DNA of 23,094 nucleotides from Tritrichomonas foetus (taxonomy: Eukaryota; Parabasalia; Tritrichomonadida; Tritrichomonadidae), in NCBI GenBank assembly GCA_001839685.1, contig MLAK01001280.1, positions 1-23,094 of the forward strand. The letters are read 5' to 3'. The position numbers and the translations under genes are program-made. The notes beneath the pieces were generated by a model. The model was not told the DNA's origin, did not search any database, and was given only the letters and a program-made list of their open reading frames with translations. Position 1 is the first letter of the stretch, and each line of letters starts with the position of its first letter. This document shows, one piece after another, positions 1 to 8,941 of the stretch.

Positions 1-214
1 GTCATGACTCAAACATAATATATTTACTTCTTGTTTTTTCACACACACATCAAGCATATATAAGTTTCTATTTGTTCTGAACAATGAAAATTCAAAATTT
101 AATTTTGCCAATGTGATAAAGAGCCGATTAAAATAAAGTGATAATGTATTATACCAATGTCTTTTATTTTTTTAACATTTATGAAATATAATATAAAGCC
201 AGAATAATTCATTA
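1..214. other. A/T-rich flank downstream of the Bre1-like gene
   Basis: This 214-base stretch lies beyond the 3' end of the leftmost minus-strand gene. It is A/T-rich with homopolymer runs, and I see no open frame of useful length and no RNA fold. It probably holds the 3' untranslated region and termination region of that gene, plus sequence belonging to a neighbour outside the window. Confidence 0.5.
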
Positions 215-2077
215 TTATTTCTTCTTTTCCCAATTGATTTTGATATCATCTGAATTCGGGCTAAAGTTTGAACCACAATAAGGACACCTTCTATTTCTTG
301 TTTTAATTTGTTCCTGAATACAATGTGAACAAAATGTATGTTTGCATTCTTTCAAAAGTACATCTCTTCTTCTTTCCTTGCTTCTTGTCTTTCTGCAGTA
401 ACAGTAGTATTTTTCAGCGTATTCATCATATTCTTCAAGAGATTGACTACTTCCTAAAACAGGTTCATTACGTGATTTCTTTTGATATTCTTCGAATTCT
501 GTTTTCTTCTTTTGGATTTGTGAATCTAATTTGTCTGATTGCTCTTTTAATTTTGTAACTTCTTTTTTCTGATTCTCAATGTCAGTTTTTAAAGCATTTG
601 CTTTACTTCTAAGCCAATTTAATTTTGCTTCTTTATCAGAAATCTTATTCATTTTATCTTCAAATGTTAATGGAATGATTGGAGCATCACTAATTTCATT
701 TATTAAATATTTAGCCCTTTCTATTGTTAAAGCTAATTGTCCAGAACAATCTTCTCTCATTTTTTCATTTCTATAAATCTTTTCTTCAACATTTTGGCGT
801 GCATCAGATAGTTGTTTCAAATATTTAATATCTGGTTGTTCAGCTGCCTTTTTATCTGATTTTTCATACCATAAACTAGATGCTTCATCTGCAGCTTTCT
901 TTGATTCTTTGACACTTTTTACTTCTGCACGAATTTCTGCTTCTGCTGATTCATAGCGAACTTCAGCATCATCCAAAAGTGCTTTGACTTGTTCGATATC
1001 GTTAGATTTATAAAGTCTGGTCATTTCTTCATAGAATTCGACTTCTTCTGAAAGGAATTTTAATGAAGACCATTCTGGGGGATGTTTCATTTTTGCACTT
1101 TTTGTAACTTGTCTGAAAAAGTTAAGTCTACGAAGAGCTTTATAATGCTGAACTTCTACATTGACAAGGTGTTTAGTTTTATTGAAATCGATATGTGGGA
1201 TAGAGAAACATTTATCATAAAATTTGGTAAAAACATCCTTCATGTATTGTAAAGTAGCTGCTATAGTTTTGGTAAATTTCCATAGCTCGAGTCTGACTTC
1301 AACTGTGTTTTTACCAATTGATGAAAGTGCCTCATTAAATGATGGCAATTCTTGAATGATGTCTAAGTGTGGATATTTGAGGAAATATAGACTGTTACTT
1401 TGTGTTGAATATAATTCAGACAGGAAAGCGTATAATTCTTTCTCTGTTTTCAATAAGTCATCCAACACTGACTCAACTTTCTCTTGAGTTGGATCTTCCC
1501 CAAGAAGTGCTTCAAGTTCCTGATATGTTTTCTTTGTAACTGTGTTGAAAGTCGTATCCAATTTTTCTTTCCTATTAATATCGATGTTCAAGCCATTGAA
1601 TGTGATTTTTTTTGTGTTCGTGTTTTTATTGTCTTTGCTTTTCTCAACAAATTCGGTTTTTGGTCGAATTTTTGGCCTCATTCTTAAATAATTATTCCTC
1701 ATCGATAACATTTCATTAAATCCGGAATGTACGCGTATGAAAATTTCGGACGATTCTGTTGGCGATGAAACTGTGCACCAAAGAAGTTTTGAAATGCTGG
1801 TGAGTAACTGGATATGTTGCGAGGTCTGAACCATGTTAATTGGCAGGTCGGAAAATGGAAGAACTGGAAAAGGCCTCCTTCCTTGTGGAACAACTTTGGA
1901 AAGCTGGGCGTGAACGTGTCCTAAACGTGAGCATAGATCGTGCTGATAGGCAATGAGGGTAGCGATGTCCTCATTGTACCCATTTTCTTTGCTTTTCCTT
2001 TTCTCAAGAGAAACGAGGTGCTGCTCAAGGGAAGCGTAGTCTGGGCTTCTTGCTCCTTGAGATGGTTCAGTTTCCAT
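215..2077 (-). CDS. Bre1-like RING-finger E3 ubiquitin ligase
   Basis: A 620-residue protein with long coiled-coil stretches and a C-terminal RING finger, the layout of Bre1/RNF20/RNF40, which monoubiquitinate histone H2B in the nucleus. The RING is in the last 65 residues: two Cys in a CYC pair, a basic insert, ECKHTFCSHC, then RRCPYCG, followed by a short tail like that of Bre1. The first zinc pair is C-x-C rather than C-x2-C, with a tyrosine where the first Cys would normally be, and the following loop is longer than usual. The frame is open up to 2188, but I chose the ATG at 2077 (METEPSQ) because upstream codons look non-coding and a perfect 14-bp palindrome sits 3 bases before this ATG. 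The end is a run of stops, TAA TAA TGA. It is divergent from the next gene. RING ligase is secure; Bre1 orthology rests on architecture. Confidence 0.75.
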   Translation of the reverse strand: METEPSQGARSPDYASLEQHLVSLEKRKSKENGYNEDIATLIAYQHDLCSRLGHVHAQLSKVVPQGRRPFPVLPFSDLPINMVQTSQHIQLLTSISKLLWCTVSSPTESSEIFIRVHSGFNEMLSMRNNYLRMRPKIRPKTEFVEKSKDNKNTNTKKITFNGLNIDINRKEKLDTTFNTVTKKTYQELEALLGEDPTQEKVESVLDDLLKTEKELYAFLSELYSTQSNSLYFLKYPHLDIIQELPSFNEALSSIGKNTVEVRLELWKFTKTIAATLQYMKDVFTKFYDKCFSIPHIDFNKTKHLVNVEVQHYKALRRLNFFRQVTKSAKMKHPPEWSSLKFLSEEVEFYEEMTRLYKSNDIEQVKALLDDAEVRYESAEAEIRAEVKSVKESKKAADEASSLWYEKSDKKAAEQPDIKYLKQLSDARQNVEEKIYRNEKMREDCSGQLALTIERAKYLINEISDAPIIPLTFEDKMNKISDKEAKLNWLRSKANALKTDIENQKKEVTKLKEQSDKLDSQIQKKKTEFEEYQKKSRNEPVLGSSQSLEEYDEYAEKYYCYCRKTRSKERRRDVLLKECKHTFCSHCIQEQIKTRNRRCPYCGSNFSPNSDDIKINWEKKK

Positions 2078-2080
2078 AAA

Positions 2081-2094
2081 AAGGGTGCACCCTT
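2081..2094. promoter_or_regulatory. 14-bp perfect palindrome at the Bre1-like start
   Basis: AAGGGTGCACCCTT reads the same on both strands and ends 3 bases before the chosen ATG of the Bre1-like gene. On the coding strand it presents a CCCTTTTT run directly before the ATG. Trichomonad transcripts are known to have very short leaders, so this would lie at or over the transcription start. The regulatory role is inference. Confidence 0.35.
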
Positions 2095-2205
2095 GCTCCG
2101 AAATAGAAATTGAATTATTTATATCATTATATTTTATGAACTTATGTGGCCGGATCCATGAACAAATAACATGAACAAATATGTGCATACAAAAAAAGAA
2201 TTGCT

Positions 2206-2228
2206 ATTCAAAAAAGACGTTTTTGAAT
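2206..2228. promoter_or_regulatory. Inverted repeat in the divergent promoter
   Basis: The 9-base arms ATTCAAAAA and TTTTTGAAT flank a 5-base spacer (AGACG) and match perfectly. The repeat lies between the divergent Bre1-like and coiled-coil genes, where a shared two-way control site would be expected. Function is inferred from position only. Confidence 0.3.
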
Positions 2229-2270
2229 GGTTTATGCATTTAATCGTTATTTATATTTAATTTTATTTTT

Positions 2271-2292
2271 TAAGATTTAGACTAAAATCTTA
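2271..2292. promoter_or_regulatory. Inverted repeat just before the coiled-coil gene ATG
   Basis: The 8-base arms TAAGATTT and AAATCTTA are separated by 6 bases, and the right arm ends 3 bases before the ATG at 2296. It has the same placement as the palindrome before the Bre1-like ATG. It may be a factor site or part of the initiator, but A/T-rich sequence throws up short arms easily. Confidence 0.25.
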
Positions 2293-2295
2293 AAT

Positions 2296-4680
2296 ATGTT
2301 TGGCGCTGACGGTGAGCGCCTTCAAGAACTGAGGCAGATGCAAGCTCGTCAATACGCTGAAGAGCTCCGACAGCAAATCAATGCAAAAAATTCACATAAA
2401 CCGAAAACGCCAGCAATGTATAGCACCACAACGTCCGATACATATCATGCGCCGATTCAACAAACCCAGCAAACTCAACAGATCAATAATTTCCGAAATG
2501 CACCACCCCAAAGTGTGCCAAGAGTGAATCAACCACCACCAAATTTTTCTTTTCAATCCCACTCTCCTCGAATGTTAGAGCCACTTCCAGATTTCCAAGC
2601 AACGACAATAGCGCCACTAAATCTAACAATCACGTCTTTCCAGGCAGATCCAACACCATCATTGCCGCGGCAATTGAATCGCTCTTCAAATTTTGATAAA
2701 ACTGAATTTCATGAAAGAATACGATCGCTTGAATCTGTTCTCGACCAGCAACGAACAGTTTTGGTTCAATCTTCAGAAGCCTCATCAAGAATACTTCAAA
2801 ACGGTTTTCCATCAATTGAAAATTCAGTGAATGATATTCAAAATCGAATTGATCGGCTAATCAACACAGAAATCAGTCAAAGAACTCGGCCAGTTTCCAA
2901 CAATGCTACAAGTAATCGAGAAGCATTAGATAGCGAAAGTCGAAGCTTAAAAAACACAATTGAAGAAATTCGAGAAACTTTTAATGAATTTTACAGTGAT
3001 ATTCCGCAATTTACTGCAAAATTCCATGATTCTATGGAATCTATTCGCATTGGTTGTACAGAAGTTAAGTCTGAAAATGGACGTGTTATTGATCAATCAG
3101 AGCTATCATTAAATAAAATCGCACAAATTGAAAATCGTGAAAGTGTTACAAATGATTTAACTTCGAAATATACAAATGAATTAGAAAATATAGATAATGA
3201 TGCTTCTTCTTCTTTTTCATCATTACAATCATCAACTAATGAATTAATGACATCTGTTTCTTCTCAAATAGCTCGAGAAATAAAAGTTGAAAGTGATGCA
3301 AGAGAGCATTTAGCATCTGCTCTTCAATCACAAGTGAGTGAAGTTAATCAAAAAGTTGTCGATAATGTAAGTCGCTTGCAGGGCTTGATTTCTAGTATGA
3401 CTTCGAATTTTAAAGAAACAATGACATCTTTAAATGATTCAATTAATGATGCCTTAAGTACTACACAAGATGAAGTTGACGTTGCGATTAATGATTTTGA
3501 TTCGAAATTTTCGAATTTCATTCAAAATGTTGAAGGTAATTTTAAAGCAATTCAAACCGAATCAATTTCAACAATTTCTACAATTAAAGATATTTTTACA
3601 CAAACACGAGATATTATCGAAAATTCAATAGAAAAAGAATCAGAAGTACAGAAAAAGAATGCATCAGAAATTAGTTCAAAATTTGAAAGTTTCGAAGTTT
3701 TAGTTAAACGAGAAATGGGTGTACAAATTGATCGTCTTGAAGAAGTTGAAAAGGAAACAATTTCCAAAGGTTATGGAATATTTGATTCAATTATTCAAGA
3801 TGCGAAAACTCAAATGATTGTAGTGAATCAATATTCTGATAAAATTAATGCAGCTGAAGAATCTTTAAATAAAATTGAAAAAGATTTTACAACAGCTTCA
3901 ACTCAAGTTCGTGAAAGCTGTAGAATTTTGACTGCAAACTATAATGAAATTGCTCAAAAGTATGAAAAAGTTAAAAATACAATAGAAGATATGCTTGAAG
4001 ATGCAGAAAAAAATATAGCAAATTGTGCTAAATGGGAGCATAAAACTGCAGCTAAGCGTGAAGAATTAATTGATGTTGAAAAAGCAGCAAATGATTTAAT
4101 TGAAAAGAAAATATCTGATATTGAATCTCAAATAACGGTTGCTTTAACTAATATTGCTCAAATTTCTATAAATAATAGGGATACTCGACCAAGGCTTGCG
4201 GGAAGTGGTGTTCAAATTCTTAAAAAGCTTGCTGGCGAAATTGACACTGTTCCAAATGATGATTTTGATTCATCTTCAATCACCGTTAATACAACGAAAA
4301 CAGAAATTAGCTATGAAGATGATACATTTGATAGCAAACAGAAGAAAATTAAAGATGATGACAGTGATTTGACTGAAAGTACAATAAATACAGAAAACAA
4401 TGATAGAAATAATGATAAAAATGATTATACAAATGATGGAAATAATGATTATACATATAATGATACAAATGATGATAAAAATGATTATACAAATAATGAT
4501 ACAAATGATGANAANAATGATTATACAAATAATGATACAAATGATGATAAAAATGATTATACAAATGATGAAAATAATGATAAAATTAATGATACAAATG
4601 ATGATAAGAATAATAAATCTGACGAGACTGAATCAAAAGATACAGGAAATGATGATGAAGATTCTGTAATATTTAATTGA
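2296..4680 (+). CDS. Coiled-coil protein with Asn/Asp repeat tail, function unknown
   Basis: A 794-residue protein I do not recognise. It starts with a charged segment containing QYAEELRQQI, a short helix motif also seen in centrosomal and cytoskeletal coiled-coil proteins. Residues about 35-135 are a Pro/Gln/Ser-rich linker. Residues about 145-620 are one long predicted coiled coil rich in Ser, Asn, Glu and Ile. Residues about 698-775 are an imperfect 12-residue repeat (KNDYTNNDTNDD type, 36 bp), and the end is acidic. Two undetermined bases (4512, 4515) fall inside the repeat, giving two X residues; from neighbouring copies they are probably T and A. There is no signal peptide or membrane segment. 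A filament or basal-body role, or distant relation to SF-assemblin/giardin-type proteins, is possible, but nothing in the sequence proves it. Confidence 0.85.
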   Translation: MFGADGERLQELRQMQARQYAEELRQQINAKNSHKPKTPAMYSTTTSDTYHAPIQQTQQTQQINNFRNAPPQSVPRVNQPPPNFSFQSHSPRMLEPLPDFQATTIAPLNLTITSFQADPTPSLPRQLNRSSNFDKTEFHERIRSLESVLDQQRTVLVQSSEASSRILQNGFPSIENSVNDIQNRIDRLINTEISQRTRPVSNNATSNREALDSESRSLKNTIEEIRETFNEFYSDIPQFTAKFHDSMESIRIGCTEVKSENGRVIDQSELSLNKIAQIENRESVTNDLTSKYTNELENIDNDASSSFSSLQSSTNELMTSVSSQIAREIKVESDAREHLASALQSQVSEVNQKVVDNVSRLQGLISSMTSNFKETMTSLNDSINDALSTTQDEVDVAINDFDSKFSNFIQNVEGNFKAIQTESISTISTIKDIFTQTRDIIENSIEKESEVQKKNASEISSKFESFEVLVKREMGVQIDRLEEVEKETISKGYGIFDSIIQDAKTQMIVVNQYSDKINAAEESLNKIEKDFTTASTQVRESCRILTANYNEIAQKYEKVKNTIEDMLEDAEKNIANCAKWEHKTAAKREELIDVEKAANDLIEKKISDIESQITVALTNIAQISINNRDTRPRLAGSGVQILKKLAGEIDTVPNDDFDSSSITVNTTKTEISYEDDTFDSKQKKIKDDDSDLTESTINTENNDRNNDKNDYTNDGNNDYTYNDTNDDKNDYTNNDTNDXXNDYTNNDTNDDKNDYTNDENNDKINDTNDDKNNKSDETESKDTGNDDEDSVIFN
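4405..4605 (+). repeat. 36-bp in-frame tandem repeat coding NDYTNNDTNDDK
   Basis: Degenerate A/T-rich tandem copies of about 36 bp, built on AATGATTATACAAA followed by (T)AATGATACAAATGATG, within the preceding coding region. The unit length is a multiple of three, so copy-number change keeps the frame. The two ambiguous bases at 4512 and 4515 sit in the middle of it, which suggests the assembly merged slightly different copies. Confidence 0.8.
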
Positions 4681-4880
4681 AATAGTTTATTTTATTATTG
4701 CTTGATATCATCGTTTTTGTCCATGTGATTAATCGAAAATAAAAATTGTTTGAATTTCAATCGTTCTTTCTAATTTTTCTATGTTTCTGTGATTTATTTC
4801 AGAAAGGCCAATTAAAATCGGAAAAAGTTTATTGTGTTGAGATTGTTAATTATTAAACGTACATAAAGAACAAAATTAAT

Positions 4881-6782
4881 ATGTTTAATGAGTATTTTAT
4901 TCTCGATAAAATAAAAAAAGAAACAGATATCGAAGCGCTAAAGAACCTCTTTATCAAAACTGTAAACGAGTACGAAACGCAACTCACAGATAACCATGAA
5001 GCCAATTCTATCCAAACCGATTTACTCAATCAACGCTTAAGTGAAAGTAACGCATGTATCGACAGTTTGAAAGAAAAAATAAAAAAAATGAAAGAACTTC
5101 ATGACGCAGATATTGATTTACTTCGAGAAAACGAAAAACAGCTTCAATCATTATTGAAAAGTACACAAAGAGAAAATAGTGAACTCCGTCTTTTGGTTGA
5201 AAATAAAGAAGAAGTTAATGAAAATCCAACGAATAAAAATGAATTCATTTCTATTCAAGAAAAGAATGCAAAACTTGTTGAACAGCTCGCAAGATGTAAA
5301 GAAGACTATGCTGATTTGTATGACTCATTTCAATTTGTGAGAGAATCACTTGCCAAAATGTCAAAATCGAATCGCAAATTAAGAGCAATTGTTGTTTCTT
5401 TTATCGAATCTACAAACAAGTCTCTTGGTTTAGCACATCACGCATCTAGTCGCGCATGTCAATATGCAGCTGACTCTGAATTAAAAGTGAAAAGCATGAT
5501 TTCTGGGCTTGCCAGCATTAAAGCTCAGCTTCAAGATTTGAAAGTAATGGCACCTGAATTCCCAAAGCTTAATATGAAAGCACTCAAAATAAGATTGAAC
5601 AGAAAATTCAATCAAGTCTTATCAACAGAAATTTTAAGGCAGAAAGCAGATTATTCCGTTAAAGAAAGGAAAATGACAACAGAAACACTTTTGTCAGCTG
5701 AGCATGCTTTAAAAATTGTAATGGCAATGAAATTTTTAAGCGTTGGAACAAGTTCTTCGTTTTCTATGTTTCATAAATATTTTGTGAAAAATTTGCAAGA
5801 ATTAAAAAGAGTATGTGCGCACTTTGTGAGCACATTTCAAATATATCTCGATACTCAGCAATTAAAATTCCAAAAGAAAATTAAGGAAAAAGAGCAAGAA
5901 ATCAGAACACTTAAAACAGAAAATGAACTCCTCAAAAAAACCAACGAAAATACAAAACTTAAACTCAAACTTTTTAAAGATTCTATGTCTGAAGCCCAAA
6001 CGATAAAAAGACGAGCAACTGCTAGAGCAAGCAGGAAACTTACTTCATCATCACTCGCAACGAAGTCTACAACTAAAACTACAGAATCAAATACTTTAGA
6101 AAGCATTTCAGAAATAAATCCAACTAAAAACATTGAATTAGTAAATGTTGAAACTCAATCAGGTTTGATAAATATGGCATTAATTCGAGATAGAACAATT
6201 AGACATTCTAAAGAAGCAGAATTATCAGTTGTCCAAGCCGAACTTGGACGCACAAAAGAGCAAAATCAGAAGCTTATTGAGCAAATTGCAGGTCTGAGGA
6301 AAATGCTCAAAAGAGCAGGTGAATCTGCTTCAGAAGAAACTGGTAAAACAAGGCAAACTATAGGGGACTTAGAAACTCAACTTCGAGAAGAAAAAAGAAT
6401 TGTTCAACGAAAAACGGCGCAATACTTAAAGTTACAAAAAGACAATGAAGATCTAGCTCTAGTTGCATCTAAGGTTGAGCCATTAAAACGGGTAATTGCA
6501 ATGCTATTTAAGAATTTTTCTGATCGGCTGACACCTCTCTTAGCTGAGCAGAGTATCTCCAACGAACTTATTGAGTTGGACGAGCTAGCGCAGGAAATAT
6601 TTAATGTTCCTATTCACAAAATATGCGGGCCTACCTATTCCAGAGGTTTTCTAAAAAAGCAGGAAAGGAAATTAAATGGTGCTATTGCTAACAGTATAGA
6701 AGTAGAAGAAATTACAAAAGTTTTTGATTCTATGATTAATGAATTGCAAAAGCTTTCTCAAGAAACAAAATGTGCCAAGTGA
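4881..6782 (+). CDS. Coiled-coil protein, function unknown
   Basis: A 633-residue protein I do not recognise. Residues about 1-150 form a coiled coil rich in Glu, Lys and Leu. Residues about 160-320 look globular and helical, with conserved-looking segments such as SKSNRKLRAIVVSF and AEHALKIVMAMKFLSVG. A second coil follows (about 325-375), then a basic Ser/Thr-rich linker (about 376-425), a third coil (about 436-540), and a folded C-terminal region (about 550-633). There are no catalytic motifs, signal peptide or membrane segments. It follows the other coiled-coil gene in the same direction after 200 bp. Alternating coils and compact helical regions suit a structural or scaffolding protein of the cytoskeleton, but this is inference. 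The start is the first ATG in frame and the end is TGA. Confidence 0.82.
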   Translation: MFNEYFILDKIKKETDIEALKNLFIKTVNEYETQLTDNHEANSIQTDLLNQRLSESNACIDSLKEKIKKMKELHDADIDLLRENEKQLQSLLKSTQRENSELRLLVENKEEVNENPTNKNEFISIQEKNAKLVEQLARCKEDYADLYDSFQFVRESLAKMSKSNRKLRAIVVSFIESTNKSLGLAHHASSRACQYAADSELKVKSMISGLASIKAQLQDLKVMAPEFPKLNMKALKIRLNRKFNQVLSTEILRQKADYSVKERKMTTETLLSAEHALKIVMAMKFLSVGTSSSFSMFHKYFVKNLQELKRVCAHFVSTFQIYLDTQQLKFQKKIKEKEQEIRTLKTENELLKKTNENTKLKLKLFKDSMSEAQTIKRRATARASRKLTSSSLATKSTTKTTESNTLESISEINPTKNIELVNVETQSGLINMALIRDRTIRHSKEAELSVVQAELGRTKEQNQKLIEQIAGLRKMLKRAGESASEETGKTRQTIGDLETQLREEKRIVQRKTAQYLKLQKDNEDLALVASKVEPLKRVIAMLFKNFSDRLTPLLAEQSISNELIELDELAQEIFNVPIHKICGPTYSRGFLKKQERKLNGAIANSIEVEEITKVFDSMINELQKLSQETKCAK

Positions 6783-7010
6783 TTTTGTGTTATTTATATT
6801 ATGTATTTAAATAATGTTATTATTCTTCTATTATTATTTAATTTTGTTTGCTACTTCTTTTTCTATTATTTTATGAAACTTTTATGATTCTTTATTGTAT
6901 CAGAAGTAATTTCTAGTAGATGAAAAGAAAATTCTTATAAATTTGATAAACAAATAGAAAGTAAGCTCTCGATATAGTCTTTACTTATGCTTACAACATT
7001 TTAACTATAA
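6783..7010. other. Convergent intergenic region
   Basis: A/T-rich DNA between two convergent genes. It should carry both 3' ends. A TTAAAATG sequence lies just after the minus-strand TGA stop and could supply the TAAA polyadenylation signal for that gene. I see nothing else. Confidence 0.4.
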
Positions 7011-8915
7011 TCATTTTCCCCAGAACTCTAGAGTTACAGACGGTCCATCTTCAATCGATAACATTGCAATATTAATGTCTTTATTGACTTTTGACCAGTG
7101 AAATTCAATTGCGCATGTTTCAAGAGGATTTAGTTCACCGCTGTTTGGGAAAAATAAAACATTTTCGGGAATAATATCTGCTTTCCACTTTACAAAGGTG
7201 CATGATGTATTCGTGAGAGTTAATTTCGTGAACCCATCACTTTCAAAAGATCTTGGTTCAATTTTACATCTTGGTATTGAAAGGGTTGCAATTTCATCAA
7301 GTTTCTGCATTTTCATTGATATATACATTTTATATTTTGCTTCATCAATTATGGGCAGAATAAAGTTATATAATGCTGATACGGGTCTATGATCACTAAA
7401 TAGAATATCGGAATAAGATATATACTCTTTACATGTTGGAATTTTTGGATAATTTAACTCTGGCTCTATTATTTGGAAATATTGTGGACTGTTAAATTCG
7501 AATTGTAGGCCAGTATGTCTTAGTATATCTGTTTCAAAAGCAAATGAGTCAGTGGGGCCAATTGCTATTCTTGGTTTTGATGAATATAGAAGTATTCTAT
7601 CGGTCCATGAAGGAACCCTTCTCTTCTTTGATGTATCATAAACATTTTTATCTTCATCAAATTTAAATGTTGGTTTAAAAGTTATTTTTTCTTCATAAAA
7701 ATTCTGAAAACTGTCATTTTCCTTCATAAATTGATGCAATTGATCATATTTTAACATTTCATCGATTTCATTTTGATCACATAATTTTATTACTTTTTCA
7801 TAAGGCAAATCTACTCGATAGTTTAGATCACCAAGAATTGATACATAATCAAATGATGGAAATTCAGAATGTATGATATCCATTAATTGAATCATCTCTA
7901 GATTCCTTTCAGCATAATGTTGATCATGTGCAGTCAAATGTGCGGCAACAAATATAAATTTTCGATTTAAAATAGAAAAGCATGATATCAATGCACTTTT
8001 GTTACAAGTAACACCAGCTGTACCCAATCGAACCTGTTTATGCTGAACCAAAAAAGTCCCCATCCTCCGATTTGCATTATTTTCAATATTCGAATGCTGC
8101 AAATTAGTGGAATCAGATGAAATATTGGTAACAAACTCTTCTTTAACCATATATCTTACATAAACACCACCAAGGGAGTCTTCATGTAAGAGTTTATACC
8201 CCAATCCTGCAGATGCTTTATCAAAAACACCACTCCAAACTTTACATTGTGGAGAACCACCAAAAATAATTGCAGAAGCAGAAAAATCAATCTCTTCGAG
8301 TGCAATAACAATAAATAAAGCACCTGATTTAAATATATGACGTGCTAAAATAGGTGTTCTTTCATCTGGAACTCCTTGCCCTACATTCCAAGTATAGTAC
8401 ATAATTGGGAAAAGAAAAGGAATTGTAAAATAAGGTTCATTAAGGACATCATTTCTGCGATTCCAAGTATCATGCGATCTTTGCAAAAAGTCGATAGGGA
8501 AAAGTGGTGGAGCTTCTATATTTTGAGGGAATTCCATTCTCTTTTTCGAATATTTATTAATGAATTCTTTATTGTGGACAACGAATTTGTCATCATCTAC
8601 TCGACTTAGTTTGGCACAAATTGATATTTGGCTTGAAAGAATTGAGCAATGTTTACTCGAAGTAGAAATGAATGATATCGATTGATTTCCATATGAAAAG
8701 AAAATAAGACTCAATTCAAGAGAACTTATAGAACAGGAAATAAAACAGTTAATTGGAAAACAAGAAACAACATTTGAATTTTCTCTGAAATAAAGGTATG
8801 CTCTTGATAGCGAATTATCTTCTAAAGAAATACCAACAACTAGGGGATTACTCCTCCCTTCAATAGCCACATTAAAGTCGATCCAATAGCCACAACTATT
8901 AATAAAATCATTCAT
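7011..8915 (-). CDS. Inositol polyphosphate 5-phosphatase, OCRL/INPP5B type
   Basis: A 634-residue enzyme predicted to remove the 5-phosphate from phosphoinositides such as PI(4,5)P2 on membranes. The catalytic domain spans about residues 170-520 and shows the family signatures in order: WNVGQG (176-181), ALEEID with the metal-binding Glu at 208, AAHLTAH (324-330), GDLNYRVD (362-369), VPSWTDRIL (434-442) and FSDHRPV (506-512). Residues about 555-634 (LTLTNTSCTFVKWKA and following) resemble the ASH domain after the catalytic domain in OCRL and INPP5B. There is no RhoGAP domain, so the protein is shorter than those two. Residues 1-150 are beta-rich and could be a divergent PH domain. Oddities: the usual Gln before the metal-binding Glu is Glu, and the usual GNKGG is CNKSA. 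It ends in TGA with a TAAA about 10 bases on. Confidence 0.9.
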   Translation of the reverse strand: MNDFINSCGYWIDFNVAIEGRSNPLVVGISLEDNSLSRAYLYFRENSNVVSCFPINCFISCSISSLELSLIFFSYGNQSISFISTSSKHCSILSSQISICAKLSRVDDDKFVVHNKEFINKYSKKRMEFPQNIEAPPLFPIDFLQRSHDTWNRRNDVLNEPYFTIPFLFPIMYYTWNVGQGVPDERTPILARHIFKSGALFIVIALEEIDFSASAIIFGGSPQCKVWSGVFDKASAGLGYKLLHEDSLGGVYVRYMVKEEFVTNISSDSTNLQHSNIENNANRRMGTFLVQHKQVRLGTAGVTCNKSALISCFSILNRKFIFVAAHLTAHDQHYAERNLEMIQLMDIIHSEFPSFDYVSILGDLNYRVDLPYEKVIKLCDQNEIDEMLKYDQLHQFMKENDSFQNFYEEKITFKPTFKFDEDKNVYDTSKKRRVPSWTDRILLYSSKPRIAIGPTDSFAFETDILRHTGLQFEFNSPQYFQIIEPELNYPKIPTCKEYISYSDILFSDHRPVSALYNFILPIIDEAKYKMYISMKMQKLDEIATLSIPRCKIEPRSFESDGFTKLTLTNTSCTFVKWKADIIPENVLFFPNSGELNPLETCAIEFHWSKVNKDINIAMLSIEDGPSVTLEFWGK

Positions 8916-8928
8916 TTCTCATGATGGC

Positions 8929-8941
8929 TTATTTGACCAAA
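8929..8941 (-). promoter_or_regulatory. TTTGGTCAAATAA motif upstream of the 5-phosphatase
   Basis: Read on the coding strand, TTTGGTCAAATAA ends 13 bases before the ATG of the 5-phosphatase gene. The identical 13-mer occurs upstream of Sec24 (22574-22586), also in the coding orientation. A shared factor site is inferred. Confidence 0.3.

Noticed and set aside
2078..2188. N-terminal extension of the Bre1-like protein
   Set aside because: The extra 37 residues have no resemblance to the family, and a start-proximal palindrome marks the downstream ATG as the likelier start.
4349..4669. Long frames on both strands across the Asn/Asp tail
   Set aside because: They are shadows of the 36-bp A/T-rich repeat, giving only Met/Ile or His/Tyr runs.
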